Source of the DNA: a virus
Virus record (IMG/VR): IMGVR_UViG_3300027996_000003
Span: 1 to 41,896 of that record
DNA: 41,896 nt
Strand: one strand, 5' to 3'
Shown: piece by piece, positions 1-8,199 of the stretch
Numbering within the stretch: the first letter of the stretch is position 1
Layout of the letters: every line of letters starts with the position of its first letter
The notes under the pieces: model-generated
Told to the model about the DNA's origin: nothing
The model's database searches: none
What the model saw: the letters and a program-made list of their open reading frames with translations, nothing else
Translations under genes and position numbers: made by a program

Positions 1-127
1 CCTTGCTTGACTTTGACGTGTCTGACAATATCGGCGGGCGAAACGTAATTAAGTCTACGCTGTTTTTGAGAGCGACGTCATGGGGTGGATTGTCTCTCGG
101 CGGTCAAGCTATGCGTATGGATGTTGT
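1..127. repeat. Terminal overlap, left copy
   Basis: These 127 bases are identical to 41770-41896. The reading frame of the gene ending at 527 continues exactly through the joined ends. A length of 127 matches a common assembler k-mer, so this is most simply the overlap of a circularised contig and not a biological terminal repeat. That last point is inference. Confidence 0.93.
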
Positions 128-527
128 TGGTCTTTTGCATAAAAACCTAGATGACTGGATTCCTTATTCAACTAGTACGACTTCGGATGTAACTTTTGAT
201 TATTATGACACTAGCGCGACCAGTGCGTGGCGTACTAATATTGGTACATTCTGGGAAAGCACTCCAAACGACGGAATGACTACTTCGTATCCATTCGGTG
301 CTGGAGATCAGTTTTGGGGTATAAAATCTGATACAACATTTACCGATTGGGCTGATGACGGAATAATTACAATAGACGTAACTGAAATTATGCAAGCCTG
401 GGCTGCTGGAGAGCGAGAGGGTGGGTTGATGCTCTTTGGAGCTCGGTCTGGAAGTGCAAATCCGGTATTTGGTAATGTAAATTGGACGGCGACACATAGG
501 CCGTACTTGGAAGTCTTTACACAGTAG
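1..527 (+). CDS. C-terminal part of secreted SGNH-like/tandem-95/DNRLRE protein
   Basis: This is the 3' end of the gene that starts at 39453; joined across the ends, the product is 947 residues. The segment is a DNRLRE-type beta-sandwich. It has the hallmark FDVSD near its start, a central VTEIMQAWAAGE (family pattern: DVT..vqaW..G) and a terminal RPYLEVFTQ (family pattern: RPYLEV). DNRLRE domains are found at the ends of secreted and cell-surface bacterial proteins and are not typical of phage fibres. The stop codon TAG (525-527) is followed directly by the GTG start of terL, so the two genes are probably translationally coupled. The first 127 bases duplicate the window end. Domain assignment is by motif reading only. 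Confidence 0.85.
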   Translation, partial: LLDFDVSDNIGGRNVIKSTLFLRATSWGGLSLGGQAMRMDVVGLLHKNLDDWIPYSTSTTSDVTFDYYDTSATSAWRTNIGTFWESTPNDGMTTSYPFGAGDQFWGIKSDTTFTDWADDGIITIDVTEIMQAWAAGEREGGLMLFGARSGSANPVFGNVNWTATHRPYLEVFTQ

Positions 528-2198
528 GTGACAGGGTTGTTGGAAACAAGTTTATCTAAAAAGAGAAAGCTCGCACAGCTCCAGGCTTTGCATGCTCGGA
601 TCGCTTTCTATGGAACGCCTGAAAAAAACTATATGGATAGCGGGCTTTGGATATTCTTGCAGTATGTTAAAACTAAAGACGAGCATGACGCTTTGAATCC
701 CATGAAGGGGCTGCCGACTGAAGATGGCGCGATTAAGTTATACATATTGACATCCTTTCATTACATGCTAAAACATCCTCAGCTTGCAGCCCCGAAATCA
801 AGACAGATAATGTGGTCATGGATGATCTCTATCTTCTCGGCTTGGTTCGCAAGAACAGCAAAACATAGATTGATACTTATACAATCTAAGAAAGAAGAAG
901 ATGCGCATGCTTTGGTATCAAGAGGCAGTAAAGACCCCCTTGCAGGCCGTATCTCTTTTATTGAGCATACCCTTCCTGCTTGGCTTGGCGATCCTAATAT
1001 TCGTAGCGGTGATGGTAATAACGCTGGCCGATTATCTTACAGCAACGGCAGTCAGATTCGTGGCATACCTCAAGGCGCAGATCAAGTAAGATCACATACG
1101 CCAAGTCTGGTTGCGAGTGACGAGATAGCTTTCCAGGAAGAAGCCGAAGCTGCTTATGTGGCTATTAGGCCCGCAGTCCAGGGCGGCGGTAGGTGGCTAG
1201 GAGTTTCCTCGGCGAACCCAGGGTTCTTCCGTAGGATGTGTGGGAATATAGACGAAGAGTCAAATGTATCCAGTATATCTGGGGCGCTGCCAAAAGGTAT
1301 GAGAAGCTGGGAGACACGTGATGGTATCGTAGTATTAGAGACTCACTATTCCGCTGATCCAGACAAAGATCCAGATCGTAATGGCAAATCTTGGCTGATA
1401 GAAGCCGTTAAGGGCTATCCGGGTGGAATGAAGTCATCTGGTTGGCGTAGGGAGATGGAGATTGATTGGGACATTATGGGTGGAGATCCTGTATTTGAAT
1501 TCTTGCTCGATCACGATAGTAAGATATTCACTCCTCGCTTGTCTCATGATGTAATAGTGAATGATCTTGAATTATTCGGAGGGTTTGATTATGGAATAAG
1601 AAACCCAAGCGCATTTGAGGTTTGGGGAGCTGATAAAGCTGGAAACTTGTACGCCGTTTGGGAGTACTATAAGTCTGGAGATACATATAAAGAGACAGCG
1701 GCAGCTATAAAATCTTGCCCTTTCTACAGTAAGCTCCGATATATAAAAGCAGATCCAAGTATCTGGGCCAGAACACAGCAGACTGCTAATGGCATCAAGA
1801 GTATCTCTGAGCTGTTTTCAGAAGAAGGAATACATTTTCAACCAGGTCGCAGAGGAGCGGACGTTCCAGTATCAGAAAGATTCCTTGGGGATTACTGGGC
1901 TGAACCAGACAAGCCAAGAGCTTTCATAACAAGCGCATGTCCGCAGCTCCGACGAGAAATGACGAACTTAAGATGGAAAGAACACAGGTCGGCTCTCGTG
2001 GCTGCCACAAAGAATAATCCTGAAGAGATCGTCCAAAAAGACAATCACGGCTATGATGCCACAGCGTACTTGATCGACAGCAGGCCTGGCGGTAGAATTG
2101 GGCCAACGTTAAAAATAAAAGCTGGCACTATCGCGGCAATTGAGGCTGAGTTTAGAGAAGCAGAACTCAGGAACTCCAATCAATATATTGGCTGGTAA
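528..2198 (+). CDS. terL: Terminase large subunit (TerL)
   Basis: DNA-packaging motor: an N-terminal ATPase drives DNA into the prohead and a C-terminal RNase H-fold nuclease cuts the concatemer. Length is 556 residues. The ATPase adenine/Walker A-like segment is PKSRQIMWSW at about 89-98, and Walker B is SLVASDE at about 193-199. Nuclease acidic residues are likely D354 (GGFDYG), D409 (KADPS) and D506 or D510 (DNHGYDA). The start is GTG directly after the previous stop; TTG codons at 537 and 540 are alternatives, and no in-frame ATG occurs before residue 36. It lies directly before portal, as in many podoviruses and P22-like phages, but terS lies 2.8 kb upstream behind two secreted-protein genes, which is unusual. 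Confidence 0.93.
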   Translation: MTGLLETSLSKKRKLAQLQALHARIAFYGTPEKNYMDSGLWIFLQYVKTKDEHDALNPMKGLPTEDGAIKLYILTSFHYMLKHPQLAAPKSRQIMWSWMISIFSAWFARTAKHRLILIQSKKEEDAHALVSRGSKDPLAGRISFIEHTLPAWLGDPNIRSGDGNNAGRLSYSNGSQIRGIPQGADQVRSHTPSLVASDEIAFQEEAEAAYVAIRPAVQGGGRWLGVSSANPGFFRRMCGNIDEESNVSSISGALPKGMRSWETRDGIVVLETHYSADPDKDPDRNGKSWLIEAVKGYPGGMKSSGWRREMEIDWDIMGGDPVFEFLLDHDSKIFTPRLSHDVIVNDLELFGGFDYGIRNPSAFEVWGADKAGNLYAVWEYYKSGDTYKETAAAIKSCPFYSKLRYIKADPSIWARTQQTANGIKSISELFSEEGIHFQPGRRGADVPVSERFLGDYWAEPDKPRAFITSACPQLRREMTNLRWKEHRSALVAATKNNPEEIVQKDNHGYDATAYLIDSRPGGRIGPTLKIKAGTIAAIEAEFREAELRNSNQYIGW

Positions 2199-2199
2199 A

Positions 2200-4029
2200 A
2201 TGAAAGAGATAAAAATGGATTATGATAGGGAAATCTCCAGGCCGCCTGACTACGACGATGAGAAAGTCGCTAAGTGGATGCATGAGCTTGATCGAGGTAT
2301 CGATAGAAGAAAAGAGGAGTCTGAGATTTGGTCAAGAAACGCTGAATGGGAGAATGCTAACCATTGGTCAGATGACGCGTTAGCTCCCGGTCAAGATCGC
2401 GTTACTGTGAATAAAATAGGCGCGTGGGTTAATACAAGAATTCCAGCAATGATATTCAGAAATCCAGGATTCTCAGTTAGGCCGCTAAAGCCAGACGGGT
2501 ACATTCCTATTCAGATAGAGGTAATAGATCAAGAGACTGGAGAAACATCAGTCAAGACTGTTGCCCGGCATAAAGTAGTAGAGAGTCTCTTAAATTATAT
2601 AGTAACACAGCCATCGTTTGGTCTCTATAGAACCCTAAGAAGATTCATGAAAGCCTCACTGCTTGGCTATGGCGCTTTGAAGGTTGGGTACTTCCCGGAA
2701 TTTGATGATCAAAAGAAAAAGAAAACTAAAAAAGCAAAACTTGTCGGTTGGGTAAATCCAGACGGCAGCGATGATGACGGCCTTATATCGGACAAATGGT
2801 TTATAGATTGGGTTCCTCATTGGAGAGTAATTATAGATCCAGATGGAGAGAATGAATTCTATGATCACTCATGGGTTGCTTGTGAATACATAGAGCATAT
2901 AGATGACGTGAGGAGTAATAAGCTATTTAAGAACACAGCGGACCTCACCCCTACACTTGAAGATTTTGACAAAGATTATGAAGGCACTACTACAAGCGGA
3001 GAGAGTACGTTTACCGGGGTGGAGCCATACGGAAAAGACAGGGCTGAGAAGGTAAGACTGTTTGAGATTATAGATCTTCGCAAGAAGAGAATTATAGTTA
3101 TTGCAGAGGGGCACGGGAAAGCTTTAAGAGATGACCCTCTTCCAGAAGGAATACTGCATAGTCCGTATGTGTTCTTTCGACCAATTGAAATCCTTGGTCA
3201 ATTCTATCCAAGGCCACCAGTAAAAGACCTAATACCAATTAACGACGAATACAATAAATATAGATCCAACCTGATGTCTGGAACTCGCAGGGCTGCGCGA
3301 AAATTTGTCGCACGCAAAAGTGCGTTTGATGAGCCCAATATGGCTAAACTTACCAGCCCAAACGACATGGCTATAGCTGAGACAGATGCGGCTGATATTG
3401 CTAATGTTATAGTGCCGGTAAATATGCCAGGAATGTCTGGCGAGGTATTTGCTTATGGCCAGGATATCCCCAGGGACTTCAATGAAGTTGCCGGGCAGCC
3501 GGGAGAAGCCAGAGGTCAAGCCACAGCTAAGACCGCTACTCAGGCAAACATCATGCAGCAGAGCAATTCTGTCCGTGAGGACGATATGCGCGAGATGGTT
3601 GGCCACGCCCTAAGGGAACTCGGTAAGAAGCTACTCGATAGCGTTCAAAAAAACATGACAACTAAGCAGGCAATTACGATAGCTGGGGAAGATGGACAAG
3701 CCTTTTCTACTATGGTTGATCATGACATGATTGTTGGTGACTTTGATATTGACGTAAGTGTCATAGAGTTGATGCCGAGAAACACGGATGTTGAGAAAGC
3801 CCAATTTGAAAAAGTGCTACAGATTTTAGCAGCGGCTCCTTGGTTGGTGTCTGAGCCATCCCTTGCTGATTCAATTCTGGACATGTTCCAGATCAATAGC
3901 ACTCCAGTCAGGGACGGCTTGGTTAACGCAGCCAAGATGCAAATGCAGGCTGCTGGAATGGGCCAAGGCCCACAAGATCCAGTCCCAGGCAATCCGGCTG
4001 ACATGGCCTCCCAAAAAGGTGGTCAGTAA
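2200..4029 (+). CDS. Portal protein (head-tail connector)
   Basis: Forms the dodecameric ring at the unique capsid vertex. About 609 residues, within the 500-725 range of podovirus portals. It has an acidic N terminus, a charged middle and a conserved-looking stretch around RPPVKDLIPINDEYNKYRSN. A helical region follows, with GEARGQATAKTATQANIMQQ, resembling the stem/wing helices of P22- or T7-like portals. The chosen ATG at 2200 sits just after the TerL stop; ATG 2215 (preceded by AAAGAG) is equally possible. An open frame reaches back into terL to 2140 but would overlap it by 59 bp. The C terminus is Gly/Pro/Gln-rich. The next gene overlaps by TAATG. Family assignment rests on order, size and composition. 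Confidence 0.82.
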   Translation: MKEIKMDYDREISRPPDYDDEKVAKWMHELDRGIDRRKEESEIWSRNAEWENANHWSDDALAPGQDRVTVNKIGAWVNTRIPAMIFRNPGFSVRPLKPDGYIPIQIEVIDQETGETSVKTVARHKVVESLLNYIVTQPSFGLYRTLRRFMKASLLGYGALKVGYFPEFDDQKKKKTKKAKLVGWVNPDGSDDDGLISDKWFIDWVPHWRVIIDPDGENEFYDHSWVACEYIEHIDDVRSNKLFKNTADLTPTLEDFDKDYEGTTTSGESTFTGVEPYGKDRAEKVRLFEIIDLRKKRIIVIAEGHGKALRDDPLPEGILHSPYVFFRPIEILGQFYPRPPVKDLIPINDEYNKYRSNLMSGTRRAARKFVARKSAFDEPNMAKLTSPNDMAIAETDAADIANVIVPVNMPGMSGEVFAYGQDIPRDFNEVAGQPGEARGQATAKTATQANIMQQSNSVREDDMREMVGHALRELGKKLLDSVQKNMTTKQAITIAGEDGQAFSTMVDHDMIVGDFDIDVSVIELMPRNTDVEKAQFEKVLQILAAAPWLVSEPSLADSILDMFQINSTPVRDGLVNAAKMQMQAAGMGQGPQDPVPGNPADMASQKGGQ

Positions 4030-4460
4030 TGCTATATGATTTTATTTGCGAAAGTTGCAATATTATCTTTGAAGTCCAACAAGGGATGAAAGAGGATCAT
4101 GAGTATGATTGCGAGAAATGCAAGGCTCCAGCCAGGCGTGTTTACTCTCCGATAACGTTTTCAGTTGACACGTGTTCTGATTATTATGATGATGGTCTTG
4201 GATGTTACATTAAGAACAAAGACCATCGCAAGGAAGTTATGCGGGAACAGAACGTAACGGAGTACAACCCTGACTCCATAGCTTCCAAGATGAAGAAAGA
4301 CCTTAAAGATATAGATGCTGATGCTAAGCCTGAAGAAGCTGGGGCCGCTAAACAGCAAGTACGAAAAGAAGCTTCAACCAAACGGAAGCGTAGCCAAATC
4401 CGGTCTACGATTAAGAAACTTGATCTCTCCCAAATCGTGGCAAACGCGACCGGGGAGTAA
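4029..4460 (+). CDS. FmdB-like zinc-ribbon protein
   Basis: 143 residues. The first ~40 form a classic FmdB/CxxC zinc ribbon: LYDFICESC (C7, C10) and YDCEKCKAPARR (C28, C31), followed by VYSPITF. The rest is lysine- and acid-rich (KMKKDLKDIDADAKPEEAG) and ends in a basic helix. The start overlaps the portal stop as TAATG, so the two are coupled. FmdB-family ribbons are widespread small bacterial proteins of uncertain function, described as putative regulators. Here one sits where many phages carry a head-maturation or connector gene. A structural or scaffold-assisting role is therefore possible, but nothing in the sequence proves it. Confidence 0.7.
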   Translation: MLYDFICESCNIIFEVQQGMKEDHEYDCEKCKAPARRVYSPITFSVDTCSDYYDDGLGCYIKNKDHRKEVMREQNVTEYNPDSIASKMKKDLKDIDADAKPEEAGAAKQQVRKEASTKRKRSQIRSTIKKLDLSQIVANATGE

Positions 4461-4475
4461 CCAGGAGATGATAGA

Positions 4476-5288
4476 ATGACAGAGAACTTTAACATTCCAA
4501 ACGAAGGCGCAGCTGCGGAATCGTCCGCTGAGGCAAACACGAATTGGCAAGTCCAAGAAGACCCCAATGATGCAATGTATGGAGAATACTCTACTGAGGC
4601 AGAACCAGTGAGCCCAAGTCCAACGGACGAACCCTCATGGGAGCAGCAATGGGAAGCCACCGGCGACCCCGTTCACTTGCCCCCTCAATTGCAGGGAGTC
4701 CACAAGGATATGATCGCTGGGATGAATATGAAGTTTAGGGAGCTGGCAGCCGAGAAGTTGGCTCTTCAGCAAGCAACTTCGGGAGTCGTTCAAGAGAGTG
4801 GTCAAGCAGTAGGCGGGAATGAAATGCCAGCACTTGATGACTCTACTGACGAGAAATGGAAAGACAGCGTTCAGGCGCGAATTGATTGGCAAGTTCAGCA
4901 GCAAATGAGTGGCGTTAACACAAAGCTTGAAACACAACAGCAGACTCTGAATATGGCTGCTGCCAAAGAGGAGCAAACTCGAATACGCTCACATCCAAAT
5001 CACTCTCCTGAAGTTGAAGGCGAAATGGCAAGACTTGCCTCGACAGACGCTTTCTGGGCTTCAAGTTTACAGACGAAAACTGGTGTTGATACTTTGCAAG
5101 CGCAAGCTATCACAAATATGACACAAGCACAACGGAGTGCTAGTCAGCAACAGAGAATTCAGAACGCACCACATCAGGCTGTAATGCGCGGCGGTGGAGG
5201 CAATGCCACCCCTTCCGATAAATACGCATCCAGCTTTGATCAAATTGCTGAAGAAGTCTTTGCTGATGCTGGTGTTCCGTACAAATAA
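4476..5288 (+). CDS. Probable capsid scaffolding protein
   Basis: 270 residues with no recognisable enzymatic motif. The N-terminal third is acidic and low-complexity. The middle (about 75-200) is predicted helical and rich in Gln, Glu, Lys and Ala (for example QQQMSGVNTKLETQQQTLNM). The C terminus carries basic residues and FADAGVPYK. This composition, and a position directly before the major capsid gene, is the usual signature of a scaffold. ATG 4476 follows GGAG at a suitable distance. No protease was found nearby, so the scaffold may leave intact, as in P22 or T7. Confidence 0.75.
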   Translation: MTENFNIPNEGAAAESSAEANTNWQVQEDPNDAMYGEYSTEAEPVSPSPTDEPSWEQQWEATGDPVHLPPQLQGVHKDMIAGMNMKFRELAAEKLALQQATSGVVQESGQAVGGNEMPALDDSTDEKWKDSVQARIDWQVQQQMSGVNTKLETQQQTLNMAAAKEEQTRIRSHPNHSPEVEGEMARLASTDAFWASSLQTKTGVDTLQAQAITNMTQAQRSASQQQRIQNAPHQAVMRGGGGNATPSDKYASSFDQIAEEVFADAGVPYK

Positions 5289-5301
5289 CGGAGTATAAGC
5301 A

Positions 5302-6309
5302 ATGACTTATCAACCTACTGTTAGGGCAGCACAGAATATTGATGCCCTATTAAGTACAACTTTGGATAAGTACTATAAGTCCGGCTTGATGCATGATGCT
5401 ATCTTTACCTCTAATCCAACCTTTGACTTCCTGAAGTCAGCTGGAAGGATCAAGTATATCGATGGCGGAATGCAGCTTGCTATCAACCTTATGTACGGTA
5501 AAAACTCTACTGTCGGCCCATATAGTCGATATGAAGAGCTGAATATTGATCCACAGGATGGAATCACACAAGCATTCTTCCCTTGGGTTCAGTATGCAGG
5601 AGCAATCACAATTGACGGACTTAGTGAATTCCAGAATAGCGGAAAAGCTGCTTTGGTTAATTTGCTTGGTGAGAAAATGGAGCAGCTGACAATGTCTTTC
5701 TCAGAGGAGATGAACGAAGATTTGTTCGATTCCACTGTAACTGGCGACGCTTCTCAGGTTTCATCCAAGCAGCTAATGTCCATTAATGCGTTGATTGACA
5801 ACGACAATACTGTTGGTCAGATCGATTCAAGCTCACGCGAGTGGTGGCAGTCAAGTATTAACGCTTCAGGTGCTGATATTACAACCAACCAGGGGCTTAA
5901 AGAAGCAATGGGTACTAAGTACAACGATGTTTCTATTGGCTCTGGTGGTAAGGCGACTCTGCTTCTTACTACTCAAGAAATCTTTGAGAAGTATGAAAAC
6001 TCGATGCAGGAACAGATCAGATACACTTCGACCGAAACCGCAACTGCTGGTTTTGAAAAGTTGCGCTACAAAGCTGCGACTATGATGTGGGACTCTGACT
6101 GTACTACTGGGTCGATGTATTTTATCAACCCTAAATTCCTTAAGCTGATGGTCGCACGTGGACGCGACTTCCGTCCAGGCGGATTCCAAAGAGGAATCAA
6201 GCAGGACGCACGCACTGCAAATTACTTGTGGTATGGACAGCTTGTATCCTCTAACCGTCGTAAGTTGGGCGCTATCACTGGTATAGACGCATCAACTATC
6301 AACCCATAG
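5302..6309 (+). CDS. Major capsid protein (HK97-like)
   Basis: 335 residues, a normal length for a compact HK97-fold coat protein. Features typical of one phage coat family include a capsid-like N terminus (DKYYKSGLMHDAIFTSNPTF), an aromatic stretch (AFFPWVQYAGAITIDGLSEF) followed by a long helix (GEKMEQLTMSFSEEMNEDLF), and a C-terminal region with MMWDSDCTTGSMYFINPKFL. There is no cleaved delta domain or obvious prohead protease site. Start ATG 5302 is preceded by CGGAG. Flanked by scaffold and decoration genes with 13-14 bp gaps, consistent with one high-expression head operon. Confidence 0.9.
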   Translation: MTYQPTVRAAQNIDALLSTTLDKYYKSGLMHDAIFTSNPTFDFLKSAGRIKYIDGGMQLAINLMYGKNSTVGPYSRYEELNIDPQDGITQAFFPWVQYAGAITIDGLSEFQNSGKAALVNLLGEKMEQLTMSFSEEMNEDLFDSTVTGDASQVSSKQLMSINALIDNDNTVGQIDSSSREWWQSSINASGADITTNQGLKEAMGTKYNDVSIGSGGKATLLLTTQEIFEKYENSMQEQIRYTSTETATAGFEKLRYKAATMMWDSDCTTGSMYFINPKFLKLMVARGRDFRPGGFQRGIKQDARTANYLWYGQLVSSNRRKLGAITGIDASTINP

Positions 6310-6323
6310 AAAGCAGGTGAATA

Positions 6324-6743
6324 ATGAGTAATTATCCTCAGATCCCAGGTATTGGTGAAGGCGATCATCACGGCGCTGCCGAGATTTCAAAGAGAACCTT
6401 CAAGGCTGCTGTTGCTGTCGCTGTTGGCGAGCAGGTAGCTATGTCTGTTACTGAAGACGATGGCATTACTGTATTCCTTGCGGATACAGATGTCGCCGGT
6501 GGCGAGTTTGTTTGCGGTGTTGCTGTAAAGGCAGTCGCGGCAGGCGATTATGGTGAGTTCCAGACCAAAGGTCTATTCGTAGGCTTGGTTGGCTCTCTTA
6601 CTAACGGTGAAGGCTGCTTCCCGTCTGCTACCGCTGGAGCGGCAGGCAACAACGAAGTGTCGTCTCAAGAGACAGCACATCCTTTTGCTGTATGTCTTGA
6701 TGCTACTACTGGAACAGTATTCCTTGACTGCTTCGGCGGATAG
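6324..6743 (+). CDS. Probable capsid decoration/head-fibre-type protein
   Basis: 139 residues, rich in Ala, Gly and Val with alternating hydrophobic residues typical of small beta-sandwich capsid cement proteins (for example VAVAVGEQVAMSVTEDDGI and GDYGEFQTKGLFVGLVG). It follows the capsid gene by 14 bp and has its own AGGTG ribosome site. The DUF2190-like and other decoration families share this layout, but I cannot assign a family by eye. Confidence 0.6.
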   Translation: MSNYPQIPGIGEGDHHGAAEISKRTFKAAVAVAVGEQVAMSVTEDDGITVFLADTDVAGGEFVCGVAVKAVAAGDYGEFQTKGLFVGLVGSLTNGEGCFPSATAGAAGNNEVSSQETAHPFAVCLDATTGTVFLDCFGG

Positions 6744-6752
6744 GAATAAAGC

Positions 6753-7388
6753 ATGTCAGTATGGACAGATCGCATAGATAGCATTCTTAGTAGTCATTTT
6801 CATGACGCAGGTCTGATTAGTGACGCTATTGATGATGGCACAAAAAACTTCATATACGGCAGCTTGTTGTCGATATTGTCTGAGCGTTATGATCTAGCTA
6901 CGGAGAAAAGTGATTTTAACATGACAGACGTATATTGGGATGATGGGTTCCTGGATATAGGAGAACCGGATGCCATAAGTATACTGCGAGTAGAGTATGC
7001 AGCAGATGACGTGTTGTTTGATAACGTGCTTGAAGCAGTATCATTTAACAATCTAAGCGATCTGTCTCCTACGTGGCAAACTGACAGGAGTGCTGACCCT
7101 TCGCATTATGCGATCCTTGGCACTCCTGGATCAACTTATTTCAAATTAAAAATACACCCAAGTCCGATTGACGGCATGGCTGGAACTCTGCGAGTTACAT
7201 ATACAGCGAATGCAAGTTCCTACTTTCCGCCATTATGGATTGACTCTATGGTTATCCTTCCATACATCAAGGCTATTTTAGCAGAAGAAAAAACAGAGTT
7301 TGATAGACATTGGGGAACTTTCCTGGCTAACCTAAATGATGGCAAGGCAAAGATTTCCTATAATTCTGATCCACATAAGGGGTTTTAA
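6753..7388 (+). CDS. Head-tail adaptor-like protein
   Basis: 211 residues. A helical N-terminal third (DAIDDGTKNFIYGSLLSILS) precedes a beta-rich middle (YAILGTPGSTYFKLKIHPSP and GTLRVTYTA). It ends in a helical tail (MVILPYIKAILAEEKTEFDR). This helix-beta-helix order resembles phage adaptor/connector proteins that dock under the portal. Overlaps the next gene by 1 bp (TAATG). Assigned from architecture and position only. Confidence 0.55.
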   Translation: MSVWTDRIDSILSSHFHDAGLISDAIDDGTKNFIYGSLLSILSERYDLATEKSDFNMTDVYWDDGFLDIGEPDAISILRVEYAADDVLFDNVLEAVSFNNLSDLSPTWQTDRSADPSHYAILGTPGSTYFKLKIHPSPIDGMAGTLRVTYTANASSYFPPLWIDSMVILPYIKAILAEEKTEFDRHWGTFLANLNDGKAKISYNSDPHKGF

Positions 7389-7864
7389 TGAACTGCGGAG
7401 ATATGTTGGATAGAATTCAGGAGTTGACAGGCGGATCTGGAGATGTCTTCAGTCAGCTTCTTGTTGTAAATATATCCAGGCGCGTGTTGTCTGAAATTCA
7501 TAGTTTCACTAAATGCAGCGAGAGAATGCAGGATATAACACCCGGAACTCCGGCAGGCGGAGGCGAAGTCGTGTGTAATATGCCGCTTGACTTCCTGTCT
7601 CTACAGTGCATTTGGAACGCAGAAAATAAAGTAAAACTACAGCCGGTCAATGGATTTGAGCTTAAAACTAAAGTAGTTGGCTGGAGAAGTGTTACTGGTG
7701 AGCCGCTTTGTTATTATTATTCAGAAATGAACAGAGCTACATCATATAGACAAGTTGGCTTATGGCCCCTTCTTGAAGGTTTAGATGAGCCTGTGGTGCC
7801 TACAGCCACACCTCTAGTAGATCCTTCGTCGGGGTCAACACTCCCAGATCTTGGAGAGGGATAA
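7388..7864 (+). CDS. Tail-adaptor-like protein, N-terminal half (split gene?)
   Basis: 158 residues. Opens with the usual beginning of short-tail adaptors (tail-tubular-A-like): a helical start, then ISRRVLSEIHSFTKCSERMQ. A beta segment VVCNMPLDFLSLQCIW and a typical ...PLCYYYSEMNRATSYRQVGL segment follow. In intact relatives the next segment would be a beta strand of the kind 'LTLEYVASP', and that occurs at the very start of the next gene. Here the frame ends in a linker-like tail, PTATPLVDPSSGSTLPDLGE, and TAATG starts the next gene. See the separate finding on the split. Confidence 0.6.
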   Translation: MNCGDMLDRIQELTGGSGDVFSQLLVVNISRRVLSEIHSFTKCSERMQDITPGTPAGGGEVVCNMPLDFLSLQCIWNAENKVKLQPVNGFELKTKVVGWRSVTGEPLCYYYSEMNRATSYRQVGLWPLLEGLDEPVVPTATPLVDPSSGSTLPDLGEG

Positions 7865-8199
7865 TGTTAATTAAGTATGTAGCATCACCAAACGAACCAA
7901 GTACCGGTGGAATATCTTTCAACGATGAAAGTGAAATCGATATTCCAAAATGGTCGAGATGGGGATTAGTGGCAGAGGCAGCATCTCAGTTATATGAAGC
8001 CGACTCAATGGTAATGAATGCAGTGCTTGCTTACAAATATAAGCACATAGCTAAGTACTTTATTGATAGACTTAGAATGAGATCCTACTCTAAGCTTCCT
8101 AGGGACGATGTATTTGGAAAAGGATATTCACAGTATGAAGGGCCAGTTGTGACCGTCCCCGAGCTAATCGGCGACGGAACTCCGGATGGAGGATTTTAA
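7864..8199 (+). CDS. Tail-adaptor-like protein, C-terminal half (split gene?)
   Basis: 111 residues. Begins MLIKYVASPNEPS and continues with DIPKWSRWGLVAEAASQLYE and a helical end. That matches the C-terminal half of tail-tubular-A-like adaptors (strand, then '.iP.w....l...aa..lye'). It lies in the -1 frame relative to 7388-7864 and starts within that gene's stop (TAATG), so both halves are probably made together and could assemble non-covalently. Overlaps the following gene by 1 bp. Confidence 0.6.
   Translation: MLIKYVASPNEPSTGGISFNDESEIDIPKWSRWGLVAEAASQLYEADSMVMNAVLAYKYKHIAKYFIDRLRMRSYSKLPRDDVFGKGYSQYEGPVVTVPELIGDGTPDGGF

Noticed and set aside
901-1089. 62-codon hydrophobic frame inside terL, with purine-rich sequence before its ATG
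   Set aside because: It lies wholly within the conserved ATPase region of TerL; its hydrophobicity follows from frame shift of that codon pattern, and no independent evidence of translation is visible.
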